This document shows, piece after piece, positions 1-10,885 of a stretch of DNA of 64,000 nt. Each line of letters starts with the position of its first letter. Within the stretch, counting starts at the first letter, position 1. The position numbers were made by a program, and so were the translations under genes. Origin of the DNA: Mantis religiosa (taxonomy: Eukaryota > Arthropoda > Insecta > Mantodea > Mantidae); contig CM060953.1 of assembly GCA_030765055.1 (NCBI GenBank), positions 196,141,482 through 196,205,481 on the forward strand. The letters run 5' to 3'. The notes below the pieces were generated by a model. That model saw only the letters and a list, made by a program, of their open reading frames with translations, was not told the origin of the DNA and made no database searches.

Positions 1-284
<284 letters not shown>

Positions 285-520
285 GATAGAGGTAGGTAGG
301 TAGGTGGTAGGTAGGTAGGGGTAGGTTAGGTAGGTAGGTAGGTAGGTAGGTAGGTAGGTAGGTAGGTAGGTAGGGTAGGTGGTAGTTGGTAGTGGGTGGG
401 TTGGGTTGTTGGGTAGGTGGGTAGGTGGTAGGTAGGTAGGTAGGTAGGTAGGTTGGTAGGTAGGTAGGTAGGTAGGTAGGTAGGTAGGTAGGTAGGTAGG
501 TAGGTAGGTAGGTAGGTAGG
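285..520. repeat. (GGTA)n microsatellite
   Basis: Imperfect GGTA/TAGG tetranucleotide repeat directly continuing the GATA array, with an irregular G-rich stretch near 380-425. It probably grew from the GATA array by a single-base change that then spread. The open frame across it on the minus strand (Pro-Thr-Tyr-Leu repeats) is an artefact of the repeat. Confidence 0.95.
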
Positions 521-652
521 TAAATAAATAAATAATAAATAAAAATAAATAAATAAATAAATCGACAGAAAGACAGACAAATAAATAAATCAAACAGTAA
601 ATCAGTAAATGAATAAGTGAATAAGTAAGTAAGTAAATAAATGAATAAAAAG
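521..652. repeat. (AAAT)n-type low-complexity tract
   Basis: AAAT/AAGT-like tetranucleotides continue the compound microsatellite and fade out by about 650. No gene is visible from here to the A1 promoter region, apart from the conserved upstream block noted below. Confidence 0.85.
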
Positions 653-1151
653 AAATAACATGCTTTTGTGTGGACATCAGCCGATTTTTCGTTGATTGTT
701 AGAGGTTTTTCATGAAATTACATTTGTATAAGAGAGAATTCTGAAACCTAAGTGCTAGGCTTCTGTTTCTGTAGTCCTACACGTCCCGGTCAGATGGTGC
801 TAGGATAATATCCAAAGTACCTGCTTTCATTAGTGTCGAAAGATAGAAGGGAACTGGATATTATCATCTATTTTCATTTGGCTGGCTATTAAATATCAAA
901 TAAACTATTTACCTTGGTGACTAAGAAAAATCAGGAGCATTTTTATTTTAGATCCGTCATGCCACAGGATTTGTACCCGTGAACTGTAAAATTGGTTTGT
1001 AGACGTTATCGATTGGTCGTCAATTGCGGTTAAAGCTGCTTTATGTAATTTGTGTAAGTGTTCTGCTTATGAATACATCTGTAAGTCACATTTAATCCTG
1101 CTAACAACATAAAACAACTTTACTCCTACACCTTTGAGAGGTGAACAAAAA

Positions 1152-1330
1152 CTACTCAAGCGTTTCAGCAATTGACATTGCTACACTTTGGAACGCCATG
1201 CTTATTACTTAATCCTTCAAAACGTTTCTCATTTTTTTCTAATCTAAAAACAAACTTGGTCCTGTACTTACTGCTAAGAGTTAACAAGAAAAGATAATAG
1301 TGAGGTAAGTGAAGGTTAATCTGATTTTTT
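1152..1330 (+). promoter_or_regulatory. Conserved upstream block of gene A1
   Basis: Two segments, about 1152-1212 and 1285-1330, closely match the region upstream of the inverted duplicate A2 (25978-26038 and 25865-25910 on the opposite strand) at the same distance from the start codon. The first holds the shared motif CAATTGACATTGCTACAC, the second GGTTAATCTGA. Because the introns of the two genes have diverged, this conservation suggests regulatory function, although shared duplication history is an alternative. Confidence 0.55.
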
Positions 1331-1382
1331 ATTGAGCTTTGCACTTTGATACCTTAACAAAACACACACGTATCCTTCGAAG

Positions 1383-1420
1383 TATAAAAGACTGCACAGA
1401 CTTGGAACAGCATCAGTCAC
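1383..1420 (+). promoter_or_regulatory. Core promoter of gene A1 (TATA + initiator)
   Basis: TATAAAAG at 1383-1390 is followed about 30 bp later by CATCAGTCAC (1411-1420), a match to the arthropod TCAGT initiator. The predicted 5' UTR is about 33 bases. The duplicate A2 has the same arrangement. Confidence 0.8.
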
Positions 1421-1447
1421 TGCACAGCCAAACAACTGACAACTACA

Positions 1448-4075
1448 ATGGCAGTCATCGCTAAGGTAAACAAATTTGGGTTAGAGAGATTTTAGAAATT
1501 GTGGGTTTAATGTATATCAAAGTATTCCAAATACAACTGAAATAATTTTGTTACACTCTCTAATTTAAGAACATTTTATGAAACAACATAGTCACAATAA
1601 AGTTTTTGAAATTTAAAATTGATAACACTACTTAACACGGTTTTCGCCACAAGGCTGCAAATTGGCATTTTCGGTCAATCTTTATGAACAACTAGCGAAA
1701 ATGTTCTTACACCAATCATTGTTTTGTAGCTCATTGAAATATTTTAAAACAGAAAAAAATGTCAAAAATACAAGTAAGTAAGCTATGGACCTATAAATGC
1801 CCCAGATGCTCTCTAAATCATCTTTCACAAATGTTTCCAATGTTTAGGGTTCATACTTAAACAATAACAATGTAGATAAATAGAGTCAACATGGAAAATT
1901 TAATGCCATGGTTGGGATTTGACGGAAACCAGGAGATCCATGGTTCAAATCCCGGCCATGACATTGCATTTTTCATGCTGACTCTATCAAGAACCTTATC
2001 CTATATATGGCTAGTGTGAAGGAATGATTAATAATATTAAATTAACTTAAATAACATTCTCGTTCAGATTAAGCTATTAGGCACGATTAACTGTTAAAAA
2101 TAACTAGTGTTTAAGATATATTTTTATAACTGCATGTTTCAGTTGTTTTCCGTTACAGTACTGGTTTTTGTTTGATTCTTATTCGATGTTGCTTTGTTTT
2201 TGGCTCCCTTTCCAAGCTTCTCAGATAAATGAACTTTTAACAGTTAAGTAAAACAAATAATTTTATTTAAAAATATGGAACTGTACGCCAATTATGGAAG
2301 AGGTGTTAGTTTATTTTACTTTGTGTTACTTTCCATGCGAAACCAAATAATTTTATGCAGAGAATGAATGTGTTCAATGAATATTCACCACGTCATTAGA
2401 ATCATATACCTACTAAGAAAGAGAAATAGTTTGTCGTCTTTATTAGAATCTGCATCAGCTCTTTTACACAAAAGCGTTAGATATTAAGTAACTTTTACTG
2501 TCATTTTCGTATTTAGAAGGTTCGATTTAGTTGACGTGACCTATTTTTGTAAATGTAGCAGACGAAAAGTTGAAATTTGTTGATTAATCCAACTAAGTGG
2601 TAGCGCTTCTTTTGTTTCAACATACCTATATCTCATTCAAAATTCTATATAGCACTCACTGTTGCCCCATTATGTGCACTATTTACAAAGAGTTGTGTGT
2701 TTAAATAAAGAAGGTAATGTTTTCTGTTTCAGGTATTTGCTGTAGCCATCCTGGCTCTGTTTGCTCTGGTACATTCTGTTTCTGCTATACACGGCCACTC
2801 CCACACTCATCTCAGTAAGTACTACGTCATAAGTTAGAACAGACATATACCAAAGTAACAATACGTGATATAGCTTATACAACAAGACATTAATATTCAT
2901 CAAAAACTATATTATTGAAGGTTATGTTTATGAACAACTGCACAACATGAAAATATTTCATTATTTTCGTAAAGTCATTGCAGGTTTAAACAAAGATTGG
3001 GCTAACAGAAAGAACTTAGTGACAAACTTCAGACATTTTTGCATATTAAGTAATATTTGTAAGAGTGTAAGTTTCTAGACATAATTTAGAATCTTCTGCA
3101 GTAAAGACAAAATGCAGTAAATGGTTTAACGAACATAATCAGTACCAAACTAAGAATGTTGAGGTTAAAGCATGGGATCATGATATAACTCAAGCACAGG
3201 ATGCATTTAATACAAGTCTGGCTTTATGAAACATTATAATGAACTCTAACTCACTCGACGAGAGTATATTTATATCTTAGCTAATGTTTACTGCCACACA
3301 ATGAGAAAATTTAGCTTATACAGTTAACAAAACTATATTACCGCATAATCACAGAATATACACTCATAAAATCACATCAGAGACAACTAACGACAGTCAC
3401 TTGTACGAGTGTGTTTTGTTTATATTAGATATCTAAGCTACACACAGCTTGAAACATTTGCAGCAGTAAAGAACTTTATGGTTCCTTAACTCAATTGTTT
3501 ATTTTACTACTGCCTTTTTACTTAACAATATTTTGTACAGTATGTTTACTTAGTCACAAAATATGTAAATGGTGTTAGTGAACGTGAGAGCTTAATAGGC
3601 AGGGGGTATTTATCTAAGTATAAAGTATATTATATATTTTATACCATTTTTTAATTATTATTAGCAGGAAGGAGGTTCAAAATTTACACATCAGAATAAA
3701 TCTCTCTCTAAAGTACGCTGGATTTAGAGGGATGAATCCCTTAAAAATATAAGTATTATTTTGTCATATTTATTAATCCCTAATGAACAGCACGTACATC
3801 TTTGTAAAATATGGGATCAATTAGCTAAAATTCCTCCTTTGCAATTCCTAGCGAAACTCTAATATTGTTAAATAACAAAATAATTATTTCCACAACACTA
3901 TATGCTACAATGTGTTTGTGTGTACGCAGGTAACGGCTTGGGACACAAGTTCGGTTACGAGATCGAACATGGACACCACGGCCACTTCCACGGCTCCAGT
4001 TACCCTCACGGTTACGGAGGTTTTGGAGCTCCTGGTTACCACATTGGAGGTGGACACTACGACCATCATTACTAA
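1448..4075 (+). CDS. Gene A1: secreted His/Gly-rich small protein, 3 coding exons
   Basis: Coding exons are 1448-1465, 2733-2814 and 3930-4075, joined by GT-AG introns in phases 0 and 1, giving 81 residues. Residues 1-24 are a signal peptide (hydrophobic core AVAILALFALV, cleavage predicted after SVSA). The 57-residue mature part is about one quarter His and one quarter Gly, with Tyr, and has no Cys (for example EHGHHGHFHG and HIGGGHYDHHY). The start is the first ATG after the TATA/initiator, and the frame runs to a TAA shortly before AATAAA. The tiny first exon splitting the signal peptide is typical of insect cuticular protein genes. A structural cuticle or matrix role is the best inference; a Gly/His-rich antimicrobial or metal-binding peptide is possible. 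A nearly identical inverted copy lies at 22164-25762. Intron 1 carries a decayed tRNA-like repeat. Exon structure is well supported; function is not. Confidence 0.87.
1876..2032 (+). repeat. Decayed tRNA-headed foldback/SINE fragment (family FB)
   Basis: Contains the family's tRNA-like B box (GGTTCAAATCCCGG near 1943), the CCATGACATTGCATTTTTCA boundary and part of the flanking GGCTAGTGTGAAGGAA motif. The A-box half is missing. It lies in intron 1 of gene A1. Confidence 0.75.
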
Positions 4076-4121
4076 ACTGTCATCATCAACACTCGTGCTC
4101 TTCTTGTTATATACAATACTC

Positions 4122-4127
4122 AATAAA
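4122..4127 (+). terminator. Poly(A) signal of gene A1
   Basis: AATAAA lies 47 bases after the stop codon. The surrounding 3' UTR to about 4144 is nearly identical to that of the duplicate gene A2, and similarity stops abruptly after that point. Confidence 0.8.
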
Positions 4128-4315
4128 CAGTTGTAAATAATCACTTGCTTTTCTTATTCACCTTCAAACACTCTCCGGTGCCGGATTCCCTCACCATTCT
4201 TTCCACGAACCGTTCCTTCTATGTCATATAGGCAAGTCCTCTATATGTAGAGGTATAAGAGAGCAATAAAAACTGAATATATTTTTTGATCATAATTTTT
4301 ATGATCATAACTTTT

Positions 4316-5554
4316 TATGGTCATAACTTCGCAATAAAATTCAACCTTATTATATTCTGTTAGCTTAATGTGAAACAAACACGCCGTAGTAGTTTCATTG
4401 TTGATACTCCTGGATCCCGCCTGTGAGAACCAGGCAAGTTCAGACACGTTCAGTATTGCCTACCACTGTAATCTGCTTTCGTCTCAACAAATCTTCAGTT
4501 GAGGCCTATACAATGTTACAGGAGGCCTATGGAGAGTCTGTTCTTCCCTACAGCACAGCTTGAAGGTGGCTTAAAATGTTTAAAGAGGGGAGACAATCAA
4601 TTTAAAAGGAAGGTGGACCCGGTGCTCCAGTTACTGCTCTTACAGAAGAAAACATCAACACTGCTGCTGCCATTGTGAGAGAGGATCGACGAATTACCTT
4701 AAGATCACTTTCTGAAATACTGAACATTTCATTGGGTGACACCCACACGTTGGTGACAGAAACATTACACATGAGACGTGTTTGTGCGCGATGGGTTCCA
4801 AGACTGTTGATTCCCGAACAAACGAACATTCGCATGCAATTCTGCATGCAGTTAAAGTTGATGTTTGAGGAAGATCCGGAGTTTCTTTGAAACGTAATCA
4901 CTGCTGATGAAACTTGGCTACATCATTTTGATCCTGAGAGCAAACAGCAAAGCTCAGTGTGGAAATCTCTTTCATCACCAACACCCCAAAAAGCAAAAGT
5001 GGTTGCTTTTGCTGGGAAAGTTATGGTCATCTCATTCTTTGATTTTCATGGAATGGTTTATCAGCATGTTGTACCTGCACACACATCAGTAACTGGACAA
5101 TACTACAGGGATGTCCAGAAAACATTGCAAGTCCATATCAGGCGCAAAAGACCACATTTCCGTGAAGCAGGCTGGATGCTGTAACAAGATAATGCGCGGC
5201 TGCATATTGCCAATGTTGTTGCTGAATATCTTGCAAAAATCAACGTGAAGTCCATCACTCACCCTCCCTATAGTCCGGGTTTATCTCCATGTGACTTTTT
5301 TCTATTCCCTAACTTGAAGAAACGCCTTCGTGGGAGGCATTATCCATCATCAGAAGCAGTAGTGAAGGCTGCGGAGGCTATTTTGAAGGACCTCTCAAAA
5401 CATGTTATCCAGCATGTCTTTGAAGACTGGCAGAAACGCTGAGACAAGTGCATCGCATGCAGGGGAGACTATTTTGAGAAGGGCCTTCAAAATTATGAGG
5501 ATGAGTCATACGTTGTCAAAAAAATTTGATAATTCTTTAATAAACAGCCCTCGT
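4316..5554 (+). pseudogene. mariner-family transposon, decayed copy 1
   Basis: Closely matches the second mariner copy at 54091-55349 from about 4340 on. The right end CAGCCCTCG followed by TA matches the other copy; the left end is poorly preserved. Transposase pieces are readable: DDRRITLRSLSEILN-type helix-turn-helix (about 4675-4890), the first catalytic Asp in TADETWLHHFDPE (about 4903), and the C-terminal PPYSPG...PCDFFLFPNLKK segment (about 5260-5440). The frame is broken by stops (near 4888, and just before the second catalytic Asp near 5182) and by a deletion of about 28 bp near the N-terminus. The third catalytic Asp (PCDFF) is kept. It cannot encode active enzyme. It sits just downstream of gene A1. 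Confidence 0.9.
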
Positions 5555-6087
5555 AGATAACCACCTCCGCCTAACAGCCCAGCATGACTTGCCCTTCTAT
5601 GCGATCGGATGTCGCGTGTACCGATATTATTCCGTCTTATACAATTTTTACCAATTTTGATTTTTTCAAAAATGTATCAAAATATTAACGTCACAATCTC
5701 CCGCCGCGATAAGAACCACAGCTGTCCTCAGCTGATCACATGACTATATCAAAAAAGATTTATTTTTTTCAAATATACATAAAATATATACAATAAGATA
5801 AATGGGCTGGACAGACAGGGAAATTGGGGACAGGACTATGTGCATAGAAGATAGACTAAGCCAGGAAAATAAAAGGAAGCGAGAGAAAAGGGAACTGGGG
5901 AGTAGCAACAATGGGAACACAGAAACACTCGCCAAGGCACCCGTTCGCGGGACCAACCGTTGCTGTCTTCCAGAACAAGTAGGTCCTGAGGAGCACACCA
6001 CGACAGTCTAGAAGAATCTGTACACGCATCGTCGATCTACCACCTTTGCAGAGCTAAAGTCTGTTCTGCAGGAAAACACCAACAAAC
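5555..6087. other. No gene recognised
   Basis: Unique-looking sequence between the mariner copy and the LTR element. It holds only short, unconvincing open frames and no recognised repeat. Confidence 0.5.
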
Positions 6088-6091
6088 ATAA

Positions 6092-6618
6092 TGTAACGCG
6101 AGCGCTGGAACACCCTGTGGAAGCAGCTGGGAGCGGAAGGCAGGGGAGGTTCGTGTTAGCCGCACCTCCCCCTCGTCTGTCTCATAGTGGTGACAGGCGG
6201 TGGTCAGGAGAAAAACATGACTGTGCCGTCTGTTTCTCTTACACCTGGTTCTCGATCATTCTTTTACTGGAACATTCCAGAGACTTCTAGAAGAACGGTG
6301 ACATTCCTATAAAAAGGGTTTCAGAGAGACAGGAAAGTCAGTCTTGGTGTAAGTGTCAGTGACGTGCGTGGAAAGGAGCGCCGTGTTAACGAACGTGAAG
6401 ATTGTGCAACGGAAGACTTTACGTAACTGGTATGTGCATCGGAGTTTATGTAATCGCGAGTACAAGTGAAATTGTAACGTACGAACTGGTGAATTGTAAT
6501 TGTGTGCAACACGTAATTTTGTGTAATTGGCAAGCGTTAAACTGTAAGTCGGTGGAAATAAAGAACATTTTTGAGTGGTGTAATTGGACTTTTCATTTCA
6601 CGAACCCACAAAGTCACA
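6092..6618 (+). repeat. 5' LTR
   Basis: Begins TGTAACGCGAGCG and ends AAAGTCACA. It contains a CTATAAAAAGGG TATA box near 6309 and an AATAAAG poly(A)-type signal near 6558. Solo LTRs of related families occur at 33903-34393 and 63096-63577. Confidence 0.93.
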
Positions 6619-6663
6619 CTGGTGTCAGGAAGCGGGAAGATAACATCACCGAACATTCCAACC

Positions 6664-7719
6664 ATGGACGCGGCATTGGAAAAATTTTTGGAGAAGATGA
6701 TGGAAATGAAGGCCGAATTAACAGAGAAGACGGAAGCGGCAAATAACAGCTTGGCCGCGAAGATGAACGAGTTAACAACAAAAACAGAAGCGGCAAATGA
6801 CAACCTGGCCGCAAAGCTGGAAGAAATGAAGACTGCAACTGAAAACCTCGCTGCAAAAATAGAAGCGGCAAACAACAACCTCATCGCCGAGTTGAAACAA
6901 ATGAAGACGGCCAACGACAACATCACCGCGGAGATGGAAGAAATGAAGGCCGAGTTAACCACAGAAATGAGAGCAGCGAACGGCAGTCTGGCCACGGAAA
7001 TGAAGGCGGCGAACGAGGCTCTCGCCGTAAAGTTTGAGGAACGGTTGGCCGGCGTGAGGGGTGACGTCACGAACCTGGGCAAGCGGAAGGGTCAAGTAGA
7101 CGACCGCCTTAATGATTTAGAGGAAAAGGCCGACAACATCGCAAAACCCCTCACCCACCTGACGGAGGAAAACCGGCCTTATGTGTGGACGGAGGACGCC
7201 GAAGACGCTTTCCAGCACCCGAAGGGGACCCTGTGCAGTGCTCCAATTTTGGGTTTCCCACAACCGGGTGGCGCCTTCATTGTGGACACCGACGCTAGCG
7301 ACCATTACATTGGAGGTGTCCTATCGCAGATCCAGGACGGCCATGAGCGCACAAGAGTGGAAGAGAAGGAGCGTGCCGCAGCAGTCCCAGTAGTTGTGGC
7401 AGTGCCTGCTGAAGGCTGGGATAGCGCAGGCCTGAGGAGGGAGCAGCTGGCGGACGCAGACTTGGGGCCACTCTTGAGGGAAGTGGACGCAGGGACGAGA
7501 CCAACCTGGGAGGACATCGCACCGAGGAGCGCCACCTACAAGTCGTACTGGGCCCAATGGGACTCGTTGAAGACCAGAGAGGGCGTGCTGTTCCGGGTAT
7601 GGGAGTCACCCGATGGGAAGGCGCAGAGAAAACAGTTGGTACTTCCCCGGAGCAAGGTCCCGGAAGTCTTGGAGGAAGTGCACGCCGGTACTTCAGGAGG
7701 ACACCTGGGAGCGAACTGA
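6664..7719 (+). CDS. Fused gag-like coiled coil / pol-remnant ORF of the LTR element
   Basis: Uninterrupted frame of 351 residues starting with ATG just after the 5' LTR. Residues 1 to about 160 are an Ala/Glu/Lys-rich heptad-like coiled coil with internal repeats (KTEAANxxLAAK), resembling the N-terminal region some insect Ty3-type Gag proteins carry. This runs directly into a short RT/RNase H junction fragment (FQHPKGTLCSAPIL, then the RNase H start DTDASDHYIGGVLSQ). That joins a pre-integrase segment ending HAGTSGGHLGAN, the first half of the zinc-binding HHCC module. The frame stops there, although integrase-like codons continue (LRQRYFWLRLRADA). Most of RT, RNase H and integrase is deleted, yet the frame is open throughout. 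It may be a trans-mobilised derivative. Enzymatic activity is not expected. Confidence 0.75.
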   Translation: MDAALEKFLEKMMEMKAELTEKTEAANNSLAAKMNELTTKTEAANDNLAAKLEEMKTATENLAAKIEAANNNLIAELKQMKTANDNITAEMEEMKAELTTEMRAANGSLATEMKAANEALAVKFEERLAGVRGDVTNLGKRKGQVDDRLNDLEEKADNIAKPLTHLTEENRPYVWTEDAEDAFQHPKGTLCSAPILGFPQPGGAFIVDTDASDHYIGGVLSQIQDGHERTRVEEKERAAAVPVVVAVPAEGWDSAGLRREQLADADLGPLLREVDAGTRPTWEDIAPRSATYKSYWAQWDSLKTREGVLFRVWESPDGKAQRKQLVLPRSKVPEVLEEVHAGTSGGHLGAN

Positions 7720-7845
7720 ATGATTCACAAACTACGGCAGCGCTACTTCTGGCTGAGACTCCGAGCAGATGCTGGTGGTACACCTGGACCGCCTCGCACG
7801 CTACGATGGGGCTGTTCGGGGCGAACAGCATTGAGGAGGGAGCAG

Positions 7846-8372
7846 TGTAACGCGAGCGCTGGAACACCCTGTGGAAGCAGCTGGGAGCGGAAGGCAGGGG
7901 AGGTTCGTGTTAGCCGCACCTCCCCCTCGTCTGTCTCATAGTGGTGACAGGCGGTGGTCAGGAGAAAAACATGACTGTGCCGTCTGTTTCTCTTACACCT
8001 GGTTCTCGATCATTCTTTTACTGGAACATTCCAGAGACTTCTAGAAGAACGGTGACATTTCTATAAAAAGGGTTTCAGAGAGACAGGAAAGTCAGTCTTG
8101 GTGTATGTGTTAGTGACGTGCGTGGAAAGGAGCGCCGTGTTAACGAACGTGAAGATTGTGCAACGGAAGACTTTACGTAACTGGTATGTGCATCGGAGTT
8201 TATGTAATCGCGAGTACAAGTGAAATTGTAACGGACGAACTGGTGAATTGTAATTGTGTGCAGCACGTAATTTTGTGTAATTGGCAAGTGTTAAACTGTA
8301 AGTCGGTGGAAATAAAGAACATTTTTGAGTGGTGTAATTGGACTTTTCATTTCACGAACCCACAAAGTCACA
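7846..8372 (+). repeat. 3' LTR
   Basis: 527 bp, colinear with the 5' LTR with about six substitutions (for example GTAAGTGTCAGT versus GTATGTGTTAGT) and no indels seen. Confidence 0.93.
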
Positions 8373-8572
8373 ATAAGTTCGTGGACGACACTGTAGGCAA
8401 ACATGCGACACAGATTATGTTGTAGCAATACTGTCTCTAACGATTAAATGTAATGTAATTTAATTTAATTAATTTAATGCAACGATTTCAATTTACATTA
8501 AAAATATTCAGCGATAAAAATCCTGATACTTAAATACTTACAATAGCAAGTCGCCACAAATCTGGATCTCGC

Positions 8573-8742
8573 ATATGAGAACTCTAAGTGGTTTACCGGG
8601 AAAATATGAGTCAATTGGAGAGTTTAATGTCGCGTCGGCATTCTGGCCATGGTAGCTCAAGGGGTAAGAGTGACTGGACGGCAACCAGGGGATCCATGGT
8701 TTAAATCCCGGCCGTGGCATTGAATTTGTCACTTGGCTCTAA
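8573..8742 (+). repeat. FB-family tRNA-headed repeat, single arm
   Basis: One arm of the foldback family. It shows the GAGAACTC-AGTGGTTTACCGG tail motif, then GAGTCAATTGGAGAGTTTAATG, the tRNA-like module (A box TAGCTCAAGGGGTAAGAG, B box GGTTTAAATCCCGG) and the GGCATTGAATTTG boundary. No second arm is visible. Confidence 0.8.
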
Positions 8743-8954
8743 CTAATTAAGCCATTTTTAAGTTATCCCTTTTAAATTGTTTCGATTTTTCGTAGGTATC
8801 TGGTTTTATTCTGAACTTGGAAGTGTATATATATAGTATTTATATTGCAATGTTATAAGATTTATATATTGTAATGTTATTTTCTGTAGATGAATTATAA
8901 TCGAATGTTAAAAGCATGATTCGCAACATATCGGGTCCAAGTCCAAGTCGAATA
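8743..8954. other. AT-rich spacer, no gene seen
   Basis: AT-rich sequence with short TATATA tracts between the FB repeat and the 3' end of the Jockey-like relic. Confidence 0.5.
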
Positions 8955-10885
8955 CTGACAGGCTGTTAACAGCCAGAATGTTTTTGCTGCGTACCCACCC
9001 AGGTTTTGGGTCTGACCGCAGGTTGATAATTTTTTGTGGTTACAGGATGAGGTGGGATTATTTTATTGAGGAAATTTTTGAGGTAGCTTTTTGTTCCTCA
9101 TTATTTTTTACAGGGTGCCAAACCGCTTTTTTGTTTACACCCTGGTGTTTTATTTTGTTAAAGTGGGTTAAATTTTTTTAGCCAAACAGCTCATTTGGAG
9201 ATATTTGAAATTCAGCTTATGCTGCTGTATGGATTAACTCCTTGGTTACCCAGGGTGCCTGCATGCCATACGGGGTACCCGGTAAAGCCTGAAGCGGCGT
9301 CTCGTAGCGCCGTAATCTCCTAGAGACCGAACCAGGGCGCTTCTGTGAGCTGGAATTTGAGCGTAGAATTTTGTCGCCCGGCGCCTAATTTCGTCCTTCA
9401 CGTAAGGGAGAAGAGAAGCTTCGTGAAGCAACCTGACGGGGAAAGAACGGCCCACAGAATAGATGGATCGGAGTCTTCTATTCTGTGCACGCTGAAGGTA
9501 TGGTCTCCAGCTATCTGCAGCCATGCCCCAGATTTCACAGGCGTAAAACATGAGTGGGATTATCAGCGCTCGAAAGAGGTGTAACTTTAAGCGGACTGGC
9601 ATCGAGCGCGAACCCAGCGTTGGGTATAGAGAGGCAATAGCCCCCTGTACCCGTGCCGATAGTTCCCTGATGTGTCCGCGGAAAGTTAGGCCTCTATCAA
9701 GTTGAACGCCTAGGTACTTGATGGAATTAGACCACTCTATCCTTCGGCCTATATAGTGGAAGTTGGGGCAGTCAGCGGGGGTGTGGCACCTTGTAAGAAG
9801 AATGGCGTGGCTTTTGTCCGGATTTACGTACATCCGCCAACGCCTGCACCACTCTTGTGTGAGACGGAGGTATCTCTTGATTGGGTTGAAGTCTCTGAGT
9901 ATGTGTCTGATCTTGCAGAACAACAACACGTCGTCAGCGTATTGTGCCATTTCGACCTGTGGTTGAGTTGGAAAGTCTGCCATGAACACACTAAAAAGTG
10001 TGGGGGACAGTACAGAGCCTTCGGGGACTCCGCCTCTCACGGGTCTCAGTGTAGATGTTTTCCCCGCTACTGTGACTTTAAATGTTCTGTGCCTGAGAAA
10101 GCTGTGTAGGATGTTGATTAGCTGTGTAGGTAGCCCCAGTTGGATGAGTTTGAAGATCAGAGCGGCATGCCATGTCGTGGAGAAGGCCTTTTTGACGTCC
10201 AAAGACACCACTGCCGTGAAGGCGCGTTCCTGAAAACCCAGGGCAGCTGTCTCTACCACAAGTAGTAGCTGTTGGGTAGTCGAGTGCCCAGGAGGAAATG
10301 CGAAAGATGAAATGAAATGTGTAGTGTTTAACGCCCGCTTTTACTACATACGGCACCGCAGGCGGTGACACTGGTGATACATGAGATGAAGATGGAGCAT
10401 CGGTGGAATGAGATGGCGGGGGAAACTGGAGGTTCCGGAGAAAATCCGCCCCAGCGCCGTGTTGTCCACCACAAATCTTACTTTGCGGTCGCGTGGGATC
10501 GAACCCGCGCCGCCTTGGTGAAAGCCAAGCGGTCTAACCACTGAGCCACGGCGCGGCCAGGAAATACGAACTGGTGATCAGGAATAGCTTGAATGTCTCC
10601 CAAGATGGGAGTCATTCGGGTTAGGATTAACCTTCGAGAGGGTAGAAAGGAGGCTAATGGTTCGGTAACTGGAAGGTTGTACCGGATCCTTCCCAGGCCT
10701 CAATATACATATCACCCGGGCCTCACTCCACTCGCGAGGAAAGTGCCCTAAGGTGACGCACATATTGAAGATCCCGGTCAGGAAAAGAACGGCATTGAAG
10801 GGAAGGTGACGGAGCATGAGGGGTGTCAGCCCGTCCGGCCCCGCCGCTTTGTTTGGCCTGGACGCGATGGACACAGTCCCATCAC
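8955..10885 (-). pseudogene. Jockey-like non-LTR retrotransposon relic J1 (minus), interrupted by a SINE
   Basis: Reading leftward: RT motifs PNKAAGPDGLTPLMLRHLP and FPREWSEARV (about 10860-10700), a broken stretch, AIPDHQF, then after the SINE at 10305-10558, GHSTTQQLL, the VSLDVKKAF motif, GGVPEGSVLSPTLF, the catalytic YADD box, KYLGVQLDRGLTF, and a C-terminus ending RMACRHPG-stop (about 9246). A 3' UTR follows to about 8955. RT is 5'-truncated with a frame break near 10630. The 9246-10259 part is still open. Family members J2 (20375-21428) and J3 (40735-41955) share C-terminus and 3' UTR. Jockey-clade assignment rests on motifs only. Confidence 0.88.
10305..10558 (-). repeat. tRNA-derived SINE (family C) inserted in J1
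   Basis: On the minus strand the 5' end is tRNA-like, with A box TGGCTCAGTGG (complement of about 10538-10548), a Ser/Phe-like anticodon arm (CTTGGCTTTCACCAAG) and a perfect B box GGTTCGATCC (complement about 10496-10505), followed by an unrelated body. It is flanked by a 12-bp target duplication with one mismatch, AGGAAATGCGAA (10293-10304) and AGGAAATACGAA (10559-10570). It splits the RT frame between PDHQF and GHSTTQQ, so the insertion postdates the LINE. Confidence 0.88.

Larger units (their letters stand above)
6092..8372 (+). mobile_element. Non-autonomous Ty3/gypsy-type LTR retrotransposon, internally deleted
   Basis: Two 527-bp direct LTRs (6092-6618, 7846-8372) enclose a 1,227-bp interior. 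The element is flanked by a perfect 4-bp target duplication ATAA (6088-6091 and 8373-8376). A purine-rich tract (GAGGAGGGAGCAG) immediately precedes the 3' LTR. A GGTGTCAGGAAGCGGG-type sequence follows the 5' LTR and may be the primer-binding site. The interior is far too short for gag-pol and holds one fused open frame. By eye the LTRs differ at about six positions, so the insertion is young. Confidence 0.92.

Noticed and set aside
326..580. Minus-strand PTYLPTYLPT repeat frame
   Set aside because: Translation of a tetranucleotide microsatellite.
3905..4144. Frames on both strands overlapping gene A1 exon 3
   Set aside because: Shadow frames; the true frame is set by the spliced signal-peptide exons and is identical in the duplicate.
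5260..5300. Asp to Gly change in YSPG of mariner copy 1, thought to destroy the third catalytic residue
   Set aside because: The 34-residue spacing places the third catalytic Asp in PCDFF, which is retained; the copy is dead because of stops, not this change.
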